Shown here piece by piece: positions 30,279 through 39,265 of a stretch of 64,000 nt of DNA. The notes beneath the pieces were generated by a model. The model searched no databases. It saw only the letters and a program-made list of their open reading frames with translations, and was not told the origin of the DNA. The position numbers and the translations under genes are program-made. Source of the DNA: Deltaproteobacteria bacterium (GTDB taxonomy: Bacteria > Desulfobacterota > Anaeroferrophillalia > Anaeroferrophillales > Tharpellaceae); the NCBI GenBank assembly GCA_016938065.1, contig JAFGVI010000066.1:1-64000 (forward strand). Direction: 5' to 3'. Position 1 is the stretch's first letter, and the number at the start of each line of letters is the position of its first letter.

Positions 30279-31304
30279 ATGAACAAAGCAGGATATAATG
30301 TCGCCGTCGTCGGAGCTACGGGGGCGGTCGGCAATGAGATGATTGCAACCCTTGAGGCCCGGGATTTTCCCGTAGCGCAACTGAAATTGCTGGCTTCGGC
30401 CCGCTCCGTGGGTCAGACCTATGAATTCAAGGGGGTAGAATATGTGGTTGAGGAGCTTACCGAGGACTCTTTTACCGGGATTGATATCGCCCTCTTTTCG
30501 GCCGGAGGCTCAGTCAGCGAAGCCTTTGCTCCGGCGGCGGTAGCCAGCGGAGCAGTGGTCATTGATAATACCAACGCTTTTCGCATGGAGGCCGATGTTC
30601 CCCTGGTTGTGCCCGAGGTTAATTCCGGTGCCATCGCCGATTTTCGCGCCCGCGGCATTATTGCCAATCCCAACTGTTCCACGATTCAGATGGTCGTTGC
30701 CTTGAAGCCGATCTATGATGCCGTCGGCATTCGCCGAATCGTCGTTTCCACTTATCAGGCGGTGTCCGGGACCGGGAAAAAGGCGATTGATGAGCTCGAA
30801 AAACAGGTTCTGGCTATCTTTAATCAGGCTCCGGAGATTCCGGTCAAGGTCTATCCCCACCAGATTGCCTTCAACTGTCTGCCCCAGATCGATATCTTCC
30901 TGGAAAATGGTTACACCAAGGAGGAGATGAAGATGGTGCGCGAAACCAAAAAAATATTTGCTGATGACAATATCCGGGTCACGGCCACGGCCGTGCGCGT
31001 GCCGGTTTTTTACGGTCATTCCGAATCGATCAATGTCGAGACTGATGAGAAGATTTCAGTGGCGGAGGTGCGCGAGCTTCTGGAAAGAGCCCCCGGGGTC
31101 GAGCTGGTTGATGATCCCGCCCAAAAACGCTATCCCTTAGCGATAGACGCTGCCGGCCAGGATGCGACGCTGGTGGGTCGCATCCGTGAGGATGAATCGA
31201 TTGAAAACGGTATCAACCTTTGGGTTGTGGCCGATAATATTCGCAAAGGTGCGGCTCTTAACGCCGTGCAGATTGCCGAAATCCTGATTCGCGAATATCT
31301 CTGA
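30279..31304 (+). CDS. asd: Aspartate-semialdehyde dehydrogenase
   Basis: YNVAVVGATGAVGNEMIATLEARDFPV; IANPNCSTIQMVVALKPI; TYQAVSGTGKKAIDELE. Confidence 0.95.
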   Translation: MNKAGYNVAVVGATGAVGNEMIATLEARDFPVAQLKLLASARSVGQTYEFKGVEYVVEELTEDSFTGIDIALFSAGGSVSEAFAPAAVASGAVVIDNTNAFRMEADVPLVVPEVNSGAIADFRARGIIANPNCSTIQMVVALKPIYDAVGIRRIVVSTYQAVSGTGKKAIDELEKQVLAIFNQAPEIPVKVYPHQIAFNCLPQIDIFLENGYTKEEMKMVRETKKIFADDNIRVTATAVRVPVFYGHSESINVETDEKISVAEVRELLERAPGVELVDDPAQKRYPLAIDAAGQDATLVGRIREDESIENGINLWVVADNIRKGAALNAVQIAEILIREYL

Positions 31305-31307
31305 TAA

Positions 31308-32267
31308 TTGAAGACTGAGCTCACATCGAAGGTGCCGGTGGCTCGGCTTGAGCGTTTTCTGCATGAAAGTTATCCGTCCGTTTCAATCAGGGGCTGGTGC
31401 CGGGCCCTGCTGGCCGGTGAAATTTTTGTCGGCGGTCGCCGGGCCGCAAAAGGCAGGCCTCTGTCGCCGGGAGAGACTATCTCCTTTTCCGCTGAGCTGT
31501 TGACCCGGCTGGCTCCGGAAAAACCACGGCCGGAAGTTTCACCGCTTCTGGAGATTGTCTATCAGGACGACAACCTTCTGGCCGTAAATAAGCCCGCCGC
31601 TTGCCATACCCATCCTTTGACCGGAACTGAGACCGGAACCCTGGCCAATCGTCTGATTGCCGCATTTCCCGAGCTGGCCGGGGTCGGCGGCTTCGGCCCC
31701 CTGCAGCCCGGGCTTCTTAACCGTCTTGATTACGGCACCTCCGGGGTAGTTCTGGTGGGGCGTAATAACGACTCCTGGCACGCTGTCCGTCAGCAGTTTG
31801 TCCGGCATCAGGTCTGTAAGGAGTATGTTGCCGTGGTTGCAGGCTGCTTTCCCGGGACAACGGTGGTGGAGAAAGCTCTGACTCACGATGGCCGGGACTC
31901 CCGGCGCATGGTGATAACTCCGCCGGCAAAGCCCTGTCGCGGTATCTATGCGGCCCGCACCGAGATTTTTCCGTTGCTCTACGATGCCGCAAGAGATGTC
32001 AGTCGGGTTCGGCTGGTGATGTTCAGTGGCGTTATGCATCAGCTCAGGGTTCATCTGGCTGCGGTTGGTCATCCCCTTGCAGGCGATCTGCTTTATGGGA
32101 GTGAGTCGTGTGCTGCTGAACGTGAAAAGGGCTCAGAGGCGATTTCAGCGAACCGCTTTCAGCTGCATTGCGCAAAGCTGATCCTGGCTGACGGCAGGGT
32201 TGTCGAAGCACCATTGCCGCCGTGGTTTGTCGATCCGGACGCGATAATGACAGGTGTCTGTCCTTGA
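31308..32267 (+). CDS. RluA family 23S rRNA/tRNA pseudouridine synthase (TTG start)
   Basis: S4-like N-terminus, then VYQDDNLLAVNKPAACHTHP, LLNRLDYGTSGVVLVGRN and MHQLRVHLAAVGHPLAGDLLYG. Confidence 0.88.
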   Translation: MKTELTSKVPVARLERFLHESYPSVSIRGWCRALLAGEIFVGGRRAAKGRPLSPGETISFSAELLTRLAPEKPRPEVSPLLEIVYQDDNLLAVNKPAACHTHPLTGTETGTLANRLIAAFPELAGVGGFGPLQPGLLNRLDYGTSGVVLVGRNNDSWHAVRQQFVRHQVCKEYVAVVAGCFPGTTVVEKALTHDGRDSRRMVITPPAKPCRGIYAARTEIFPLLYDAARDVSRVRLVMFSGVMHQLRVHLAAVGHPLAGDLLYGSESCAAEREKGSEAISANRFQLHCAKLILADGRVVEAPLPPWFVDPDAIMTGVCP

Positions 32268-32283
32268 AAGGTTAGTATTTGCC

Positions 32284-33816
32284 ATGGAAAATAGTTGGTC
32301 AAACAGCAGTATGAATATTCTGGTGGTTGACGATGATGCCGGGATTGTTGAGATTCTCGTGGATTATCTGCGAGAGCTTGATTATCAGGTGGAATATGCC
32401 GGTAACGGGGCTGAAGCTCTCGCCCTGATGGAGGCAAAAGATTTCGATTTGATGCTGACCGACATCAACATGCCGGTGATGGACGGTATGGAGTTGATCC
32501 GGCTGGTCAAAAACCGCGCCAGGATTCCGGGTATTATCGTTATTACCGCCTACGCCTCAGTGCAGTCTGCGATTGAAGCGGTTAAGTTTGGGGTTTACGA
32601 CTACATAGACAAGCCGTTCAACCTTGATAATGTCAGCAACGTTGTCAGAAGAGCGCTGGAAAAACAGTTTCTGCAGCGCGAAAATGTCAATCTGAAAGAG
32701 ATGATGGCTCTTTATCAGGCTAGTGAACTGATCAGCGCGCAATTGGGCCTGGATGAGGTCGTTAAGGTTCTGTTTGAATCGGCCTCATCTTTTACCCGGG
32801 CCGATTTTATGGCTCTCTATCTGGATGACGCCTGTGCCGGCGGCAAAGCTGATTTCAAGCTCTGGCGTCGGCAGCTTCTCTGCCGTCTGCCGGCGTCGGC
32901 ACGCTCTCTGCTCAAAGCCCTGCCGAAAAAGCTGTCGGCAGTTGCGGCCGAGGGCTTTTTCAGCAGTCACAGCAGTAAAATTTTTAAAGGTGATGACGCT
33001 CTTTTTTCAGCCGTTCTCAAGGAGACGCCCACGCCTTATCGCTTCAGTTCCATGATGGTTTTTTCGTTGAAAGCGCATAATCGTCAGGTTGGGGTTCTGC
33101 TTCTGGTCTCTTTCGCTCCGGGGTTGATTTTTTCCGATAAGCTGCGGCGCTCTTTCTATATGCTGGTTTCGAAAGCTGCAGCGGCCATTGAAAATACCTA
33201 TCTATATGATAACCTGCAGCGGCAATATGTTGAAACTGTGGAGAGCTTCGCTCAGGCTTTGGAGGCAAAAGACTCCTATACTCACGGCCACTCGCGCCAG
33301 GTTTCTCTCTATGCCGCAGTGCTTGCCCGCAAGCTTATGTTTTCAAATGATGAACAGGCGATGCTGCAGCAGGCGGCGATTTTACATGATATCGGCAAGA
33401 TCGGTATTTCGGATACGATTCTTGGTTTTCCCCGGGAGCTGACTGAGAGTGAGTTTCGTGAGGTGCGCTTGCATCCTGTCAAAGGTCGCAATATCCTTGC
33501 GCCGATCAGATCTTTACTGGCTGTTGCCGCAGTAGTCTACCATCATCATGAGCATTGGGACGGTTCCGGTTATCCGGATGGTCTTAAAGGTACGGCAATC
33601 CCCTTGATGGCTCGCATTGTCGGGGTCGCTGATGCCTTTGATGCCATGACTTCGCAACGTCCTTATCGTTCACCTCTCTCTCTGGAGAGGGCTTTTGCCG
33701 AATTGCAGCAGGGGGCGGGAAAGCAGTTTGATCCGGAATTGGTCGATCTGTTTATCGGTCATAAAGACGAAATCGTTCAATTGCTGGCCCGCCGGACGGA
33801 AAGAATGCTCAGCTAA
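32284..33816 (+). CDS. Response regulator with REC, GAF-like and HD-GYP domains
   Basis: REC (ILVVDDDAGIVEILVDYL ... LMLTDINMPVMDGMELI ... VITAYAS), middle GAF-like segment, HD-GYP (HDIGKIGI ... HPVKG ... HHHEHWDGSGYPDGLKGTAIPLMARIVGVADAFDAMTSQRPYR). Confidence 0.92.
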   Translation: MENSWSNSSMNILVVDDDAGIVEILVDYLRELDYQVEYAGNGAEALALMEAKDFDLMLTDINMPVMDGMELIRLVKNRARIPGIIVITAYASVQSAIEAVKFGVYDYIDKPFNLDNVSNVVRRALEKQFLQRENVNLKEMMALYQASELISAQLGLDEVVKVLFESASSFTRADFMALYLDDACAGGKADFKLWRRQLLCRLPASARSLLKALPKKLSAVAAEGFFSSHSSKIFKGDDALFSAVLKETPTPYRFSSMMVFSLKAHNRQVGVLLLVSFAPGLIFSDKLRRSFYMLVSKAAAAIENTYLYDNLQRQYVETVESFAQALEAKDSYTHGHSRQVSLYAAVLARKLMFSNDEQAMLQQAAILHDIGKIGISDTILGFPRELTESEFREVRLHPVKGRNILAPIRSLLAVAAVVYHHHEHWDGSGYPDGLKGTAIPLMARIVGVADAFDAMTSQRPYRSPLSLERAFAELQQGAGKQFDPELVDLFIGHKDEIVQLLARRTERMLS

Positions 33817-33900
33817 CTCTTGCCTTTACCCGACAAATTAACTATAAAATCGCTACGGTGAACTGGTTATGGTTTTGCTGCTGGAGGCAAGTGCTTTTTA

Positions 33901-35805
33901 ATGTGTGGTATTCACGGAGTAATTTCAGCCCGTCAGGATGTTGCGGCAATGCTTGCAAAGCTGGCTCTGATGGGTTCTGTGCAGGCTCATCGCGGACCTG
34001 ATGCTGAAGCTAGTGAAGTTTACGCATGTGGTTGTCGTCGGGTAGGTTTCGGTTTTGTCCGGCTCGCGATTCTTGATCTTGCAACCGGCATGCAGCCGGT
34101 GCGCTCAGTCTCTGATCAGGCGACGCTGATCTTTAATGGTCAGCTCTACAACTATCTTGAGCTCAAGAGCGGGATTGATGATGTTGCCTGGTTGACGAAA
34201 GGTGATGCCGAGGTGGCGTTGCAGATGTTGCGCCGGTTTGCACCGGAGGTCGCTCTGCAGGCTTTTAACGGCATGTATGCCGGGGCTTTCTTTGATCCGG
34301 AAAAGCGCCGGCTGCTGCTTTTCCGCGATCGTTTCGGAATCAAACCGCTCTACTATCGTGAGGTGGACGGTGAATTCTGGTTCTCTTCGGAAATCAAGCC
34401 CCTGCTTCAGGCCGGCGGCCCCGCCGGCCTGAGACGCGAGGCTTTTCCCGAGCTGTTTACCTATCGCTATGTGCCGGGAGAGGAGACAGCTTTTGCCGGA
34501 ATTAAACGTCTGCCGCCAGGTTCTTATCTGGTCTATGATCTGGTCAGCGGAACTTATAAGATTGCATCCTATTGGCAGAACTCCTTTCTGCCTGAAAGTG
34601 AAAATCCGGAAAGCTTTTCCCTGTCAGAGGCCGAAGAACGGCTCTATGCTCTCTTTGTTGATGCCGTTCGTCTGCGTTTGCGTTCCGACGTCGAGGTCGG
34701 CAGTTTTTTGAGTGGCGGTATCGATTCCTGCGCGGTCGCCGCTGCCGCCGCCGATCTGCAACCGGAGCTTGATCTCTTTACTATCGCTTTCCGTGATCCG
34801 GCTTATAATGAATTGCCGGCAGTACAGAACTTTCTCGCCGCGGCTGGAGAGCGCTTTAAAAAGGCGCGGCACCATGTTATGTTCTGTCAGGAAAATATGC
34901 TGGCGGAGCTTCCCGCTCTGGTTAAAGCCATTGAAGAACCGATCTTTCTCGGGGCGGTGCTGCCCACCGATCAGGTTTGCCGCCTGGCGAGTCGGCAGGT
35001 AAAAACTGTTCTGACGGGTGAGGGAGCCGATGAGGTTTTTGCCGGCTATCGCAAATTTCTGCTGGAAATGGCAACGCTTGAATATCTTAAGGCCGATCGT
35101 GCCGGGCGTCTTGAGCTTGAACACAGTTATCCCGAACTTGAACATTATGCTGCGGCGCGGGCGGCTGATCCTCTGCAGCGTTATATTCAGAGCGAAGCGC
35201 TTTTCAGCGAGCCGGAACTGGCGCGTCTTCTGGGTTGCAAGGAGATCAGGGTTGCTGATCTGCAAAGCCTTGGAGCGGCCCCGCAGCTGAGCGGCCGGGA
35301 ACATCCCCTTAATGCGGCGCTGGCGATTGAGAGCCGTTGCCGTTTGCCCGATTATGTGATTTTGCGGCTTGACAAGCTGGCGATGCGCCACTCCCTGGAA
35401 ACCCGAACCCCGTTTCTCGACTATCGTCTGGCGGAGTTCGCGGCCCGTTTGCCGGTCGAATATAAAATAAATCTTGAGCGGGGATGCGAGAAATTTATCT
35501 GTCGGCGAACTTTTTCCCGTTACGGACTGCTCGATGAAGAGAGCGCCTGGCGTCGTAAACAGCCCTTTACCTCTCCGCTGGCGTCCTGGCTCAGCGACCG
35601 GAAATGCTGGCCCGAGGTGGTTTCTGAAGCACTTGCTGGCGGTATGATTAAACGGCACGGAGTGCTTGACCCGAAGATGAGCCAAGCGTTGTTGAGTCAG
35701 GTGACAACCGCGGGTGTCGGTCCGGCGACCCTGGTTTCGGGTGCCGACCGTCTTTTTGCGGTACTGGTTTTTACCTTATGGTATGAGGAGTTCTGCTGTG
35801 ACTGA
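33901..35805 (+). CDS. Asparagine synthase (glutamine-hydrolysing)-like amidotransferase
   Basis: N-terminal Cys2 glutaminase (MCGIHGVIS ... RGPDA ... FNGQLYNYLEL) and PP-loop synthetase (SFLSGGIDSCAVAAAA; GEGADEVFAGYRKF). Confidence 0.9.
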   Translation: MCGIHGVISARQDVAAMLAKLALMGSVQAHRGPDAEASEVYACGCRRVGFGFVRLAILDLATGMQPVRSVSDQATLIFNGQLYNYLELKSGIDDVAWLTKGDAEVALQMLRRFAPEVALQAFNGMYAGAFFDPEKRRLLLFRDRFGIKPLYYREVDGEFWFSSEIKPLLQAGGPAGLRREAFPELFTYRYVPGEETAFAGIKRLPPGSYLVYDLVSGTYKIASYWQNSFLPESENPESFSLSEAEERLYALFVDAVRLRLRSDVEVGSFLSGGIDSCAVAAAAADLQPELDLFTIAFRDPAYNELPAVQNFLAAAGERFKKARHHVMFCQENMLAELPALVKAIEEPIFLGAVLPTDQVCRLASRQVKTVLTGEGADEVFAGYRKFLLEMATLEYLKADRAGRLELEHSYPELEHYAAARAADPLQRYIQSEALFSEPELARLLGCKEIRVADLQSLGAAPQLSGREHPLNAALAIESRCRLPDYVILRLDKLAMRHSLETRTPFLDYRLAEFAARLPVEYKINLERGCEKFICRRTFSRYGLLDEESAWRRKQPFTSPLASWLSDRKCWPEVVSEALAGGMIKRHGVLDPKMSQALLSQVTTAGVGPATLVSGADRLFAVLVFTLWYEEFCCD

Positions 35806-36727
35806 AAATCGACGTTTGTCCTTTGCCCCTCTGGTCCAGGAATATACGGAGCTACTTTTCGCCCATCTGGTGCGCAGAGTGGTTCCCGGGCCGTTAACCT
35901 ATGGTTTTGAATATGAGTTTCTGCCCTCTGTCAGAATGACGCCGGCCAAAGTTGCAACGCTCAAGAGAGCTCTGCCGGAACTCGGTTTCAAACGTCAGCC
36001 GGATGGAACTTTGCGGAGCTTGAATGGGCTGGATGTCAGTTTTGAGCCCGGAGGTCAGCTGGAATATGGTTCGCCTCCTCTTTTCGGGGCGGATGAGGCC
36101 GGCTTTGCCGCCCTTCTTGATCATATTGCAGTGACCAATCAAGTTCTTGAAGAGTCCTTCGGCATAAAATATCAGGCTCTCGGTTATCGTGCCGGCAGGA
36201 CTCTGGCACCACTCTGTCTTGAGGGTCGGCGTTATCAGGATATGCATAATCTGTTTACCGATAACGGTGGTCGCGGCCGCGAAATGATGAAGGGGACGGC
36301 TTCGATTCAGCTCCACGTAAGAATTCGGGCCTTAAATGAGATGGTGCCGCTTTTTCTGCTCTTGCAAAAAATGGCGCACGACCCGGACTTTGCCATGTCG
36401 GCCTCACGTCGGGCCATCTGGGATGAGACCGAGCCCAGCCGCTGCCGGATGCCCGAGATCGGAGCGCCGGAGAGTGCCGAAGTTTTGCTGAGCCATCTGG
36501 TCAGACACGCCCTGGCAGCGCTTGATTTGAGGCGGCGGATTCCTTTTGCCGAGCTGAAAAAGCACTCTTTCGCTGATTTCCTGGTTCATCTGACAACGAT
36601 TTTTACCGATGTTCGTCTTAATCTGAAAGGTCCGACTTTTGAGTTGCGGACGATGGACAGTCTGCCGCCGGAAAAATTTACCGGACACTGGCGGCGCTTT
36701 GTTGCTGAAGTCGAGAAAACCCTTTAA
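35798..36727 (+). CDS. GCS2 (plant-type glutamate-cysteine ligase / EgtA-like) family carboxylate-amine ligase
   Basis: YGFEYEFL, VSFEPGGQLEYGSPPL, LEGRRYQDMHNLFTDNGGRGREMMKGTASIQLHV and SRRAIWDETEPSRCRMPEI resemble GCS2 signature blocks. GTG start at 35798 after GAGGAG overlaps the asnB-like stop. Confidence 0.78.
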   Translation: MTENRRLSFAPLVQEYTELLFAHLVRRVVPGPLTYGFEYEFLPSVRMTPAKVATLKRALPELGFKRQPDGTLRSLNGLDVSFEPGGQLEYGSPPLFGADEAGFAALLDHIAVTNQVLEESFGIKYQALGYRAGRTLAPLCLEGRRYQDMHNLFTDNGGRGREMMKGTASIQLHVRIRALNEMVPLFLLLQKMAHDPDFAMSASRRAIWDETEPSRCRMPEIGAPESAEVLLSHLVRHALAALDLRRRIPFAELKKHSFADFLVHLTTIFTDVRLNLKGPTFELRTMDSLPPEKFTGHWRRFVAEVEKTL

Positions 36728-36739
36728 CGTTAGTCCTGT

Positions 36740-37006
36740 TTGGAGAATGCAATGGAAAAAATTGTTATCTACAGTACCCCGGTATGTCCTTACTGTATCA
36801 AAGCCAAAAAGCTGTTGTCAGCCAAAGGTGCAGCTTACGAGGAGATTGACATCAGCCGCGACCCGGCTCTGGTCGCAGAAGCGCAAAGGCGCAGCGGAGG
36901 GCGGCGCACCGTGCCTCAGATATTTATCGGCGATCTCCATGTCGGCGGCTGCGATGATCTCTATGCTCTGGATGCCGCCGGCAAACTCGATGCCTTGTTG
37001 TCGTAG
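36740..37006 (+). CDS. grxC: Glutaredoxin 3 (GrxC-like)
   Basis: IVIYSTPVCPYCIKAKKLLSAKGAAYEEIDIS ... RRTVPQIFIGDLHVGGCDDLYALDAAGKLDALL. Confidence 0.93.
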   Translation: MENAMEKIVIYSTPVCPYCIKAKKLLSAKGAAYEEIDISRDPALVAEAQRRSGGRRTVPQIFIGDLHVGGCDDLYALDAAGKLDALLS

Positions 37007-37104
37007 CGTCGGCGTAAGCTCCGGCGTTTCACACTCAAGTGGCAAGGCGCGATAAAATCAAATCAGGCGGGGCGAATTCAAGCTGAGGTGTTTACGTAAA
37101 AATT

Positions 37105-37587
37105 ATGATGTATGCGGATTTTCTTGATCCCTCTTCCCGGGCTTTCTGGTTGCGGATCGGTATGGCGCTGGTCTGCGGGGCGATTATTGGTTTTGAAAGA
37201 CAGCTGCGGGGAAAACCGGCAGGTATCAGAACCTGTATCCTGATCTGTCTGGGGACTTGCGTTTTTACCGGCTTAAGTGCAGTCTGCCCCGGTAACGCCA
37301 TTGATCCCACACGGGTTCTCGGGCAGATCGTAACCGGGGTTGGTTTTCTGGGTGCGGGCGTTATTATTGCCAAAGAGGGGGCTGTGACCGGCGTAACCAC
37401 CGCCGCGATCATCTGGACATTAGCCGGTATCGGGGCGACTATCGGGGTCGGCCGTCTCAGTTCAGCCCTGATGGTGACGATCGTGATTGTCATGGTGCTG
37501 CTCGGGGTTGAATTTCTTGAGACAACTTTCCGCCGCTTGCGCTGCGGGGTCCACGCCCGCCGAACTGTAAACCGTGATCCACTATAA
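37105..37587 (+). CDS. MgtC/SapB family membrane protein
   Basis: RIGMALVCGAIIGFERQLRGKPAGIRTCILICLGTCVFT ... RVLGQIVTGVGFLGAGVIIAKEGAVTGVTTAAIIW. Confidence 0.92.
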   Translation: MMYADFLDPSSRAFWLRIGMALVCGAIIGFERQLRGKPAGIRTCILICLGTCVFTGLSAVCPGNAIDPTRVLGQIVTGVGFLGAGVIIAKEGAVTGVTTAAIIWTLAGIGATIGVGRLSSALMVTIVIVMVLLGVEFLETTFRRLRCGVHARRTVNRDPL

Positions 37588-37631
37588 GCAATGAGTTCAG
37601 GTTTCTTGTTTTTGCCTGTGCGGGAGGCCGC

Positions 37632-38939
37632 ATGGATGTGATTGAGATCAGAGGCTGGCTGGTGCTTTTTCTGTCGGGGATCAGTCTGGTTCTGCTGGGC
37701 CTCATCCTGCGTCGGCTTACAGCTCTTGAGCGCATTGATATTGCAGCGCGGCTGCAGGCTGAGTTTCGTCTGAGCCGGAATGAAGTTGCCGAAGAGTCGC
37801 GACGTCTGCGGGAAGAACTGGCGGCGGCTCAGAGGGAGGCCAGCGTCAGTCTGGTCAGGATTATCAGTCAGGTTGGCAAAGACCAGCAGGAGGGCTTGAC
37901 GGCACTTGAGAAAAGGGTGCACCTGATCACGGAAGCTAATGAAGTTCGTTTTGAAAAATTGCGCGAGAGTGTCGCCGGTCAGTTGCAGCTGCTTCAGGAA
38001 AATAATGAGAAAAAACTCGAGCAGATGCGGCAGACGGTGGATGAAAAGCTGCAGAGTACCCTGGAAAAACGGCTCGGGGAATCGTTTAAACTGGTCAGTG
38101 AGCGGCTCGAAGCGGTGCAGCGGGGGCTGGGGGATATGCAGAACCTGGCGACCGGGGTTGGTGATCTGAAACGGATGCTGACCAATGTCAAGGCACGGGG
38201 CACCTGGGGGGAGTTTCAGTTGGGTGATATCCTGGAACAGATCCTGACTCCGGAACAGTTTGCCCGCAATGTGCAGCCTAAAGCCGGGTCCAATGTTATG
38301 GTCGAGTATGCGGTGCGCTTGCCGGGGCCGGGCGAGTTAGCCTCAATCTGGCTGCCGATTGATGCTAAATTTCCTCAGGAAGATTATCAGCGGCTGGTGG
38401 ACGGGGCGGAAATCGGCGATGCCTCGATTGTCGCCCGAGCCACGGCGGCTCTACAGCGCTCGATCCAGCGCTCAGCTCAGGATATTGCCGAAAAATATAT
38501 AGACCCGCCGCAGACGACCGATTTCGCCATCATGTTTCTGCCGACCGAGGGCCTCTATGCGGAAGTCTTGCGGCAGCCGGGAATGGTCGAGAGCTTACAG
38601 CATAAATATCGGGTTGTCGTGGCCGGTCCCACGACTCTGGCCGCGATTCTCAACAGTCTGCGTATGGGTTTTCGCACCCTGGCCATCGAAAAGCGTTCGA
38701 GCGAGGTCTGGTCAGTGCTGGCGGCCGTGAAAACCGAGTTCGGCAAATTTGCCGAGATTCTGGCCAAAGTTAAAAAGCAGCTTGATACGGCCTCCGGTAC
38801 CATCGCTTTGACCGGGGTTCGCACGCGGGCGATGGAGCGTCGGCTTAAGGATGTCGAGGACCTGCCGCCGGCTGAGGCGGCCCGGCTGCTGGGACTGAAG
38901 GAGTCAGACCCGGCGGTTTCCGAGGATCTTCCGGTCTGA
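37632..38939 (+). CDS. rmuC: DNA recombination protein RmuC
   Basis: Coiled-coil N-terminus then ARGTWGEFQLGDILEQILTPEQFARNVQPK ... LPIDAKFPQEDYQRLVDGAE ... DFAIMFLPTEGLYAEVLRQPG. Confidence 0.93.
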   Translation: MDVIEIRGWLVLFLSGISLVLLGLILRRLTALERIDIAARLQAEFRLSRNEVAEESRRLREELAAAQREASVSLVRIISQVGKDQQEGLTALEKRVHLITEANEVRFEKLRESVAGQLQLLQENNEKKLEQMRQTVDEKLQSTLEKRLGESFKLVSERLEAVQRGLGDMQNLATGVGDLKRMLTNVKARGTWGEFQLGDILEQILTPEQFARNVQPKAGSNVMVEYAVRLPGPGELASIWLPIDAKFPQEDYQRLVDGAEIGDASIVARATAALQRSIQRSAQDIAEKYIDPPQTTDFAIMFLPTEGLYAEVLRQPGMVESLQHKYRVVVAGPTTLAAILNSLRMGFRTLAIEKRSSEVWSVLAAVKTEFGKFAEILAKVKKQLDTASGTIALTGVRTRAMERRLKDVEDLPPAEAARLLGLKESDPAVSEDLPV

Positions 38940-39025
38940 GGGCGGCAGTGTCGGAAGTGCCGGCGTGAGAGTAAAAAACGGCTGAATCGTTACAAAAATT
39001 TAATGTTTTTCTTGCGCAAAGGGTC

Positions 39026-39053
39026 TTGACTTTTATCTTTTTTAGTTTAGTAT
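39026..39053 (+). promoter_or_regulatory. Sigma70-like promoter upstream of the Gld-like ABC operon
   Basis: TTGACT (39026-39031), 16-nt spacer, TAGTAT (39048-39053); about 210 nt upstream of the ATP-binding gene. Confidence 0.45.
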
Positions 39054-39265
39054 TCGCATGCTTGCTTAGATTTTGAAAAGAGTTGCAAAGGTTGGTCAAG
39101 GGGTTTCCGTTCAGCTTGCGGAGACCTCGATTATTTTGTCTGCCTGGCGAAATCAAGTGTAAAAAGTGCATGAATATGACCCGATATTCCGACTTGCGGT
39201 TATCTGGCCGGATTGTCCTGGCGCTGATCAGTTGTTTTTGACTTTTAGTAAGGGGGATTTTCAAC

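Noticed and set aside
34624-35685. 353-aa minus-strand ORF
   Set aside because: Antisense to the asnB-like gene; no recognisable domain and no plausible promoter or RBS.
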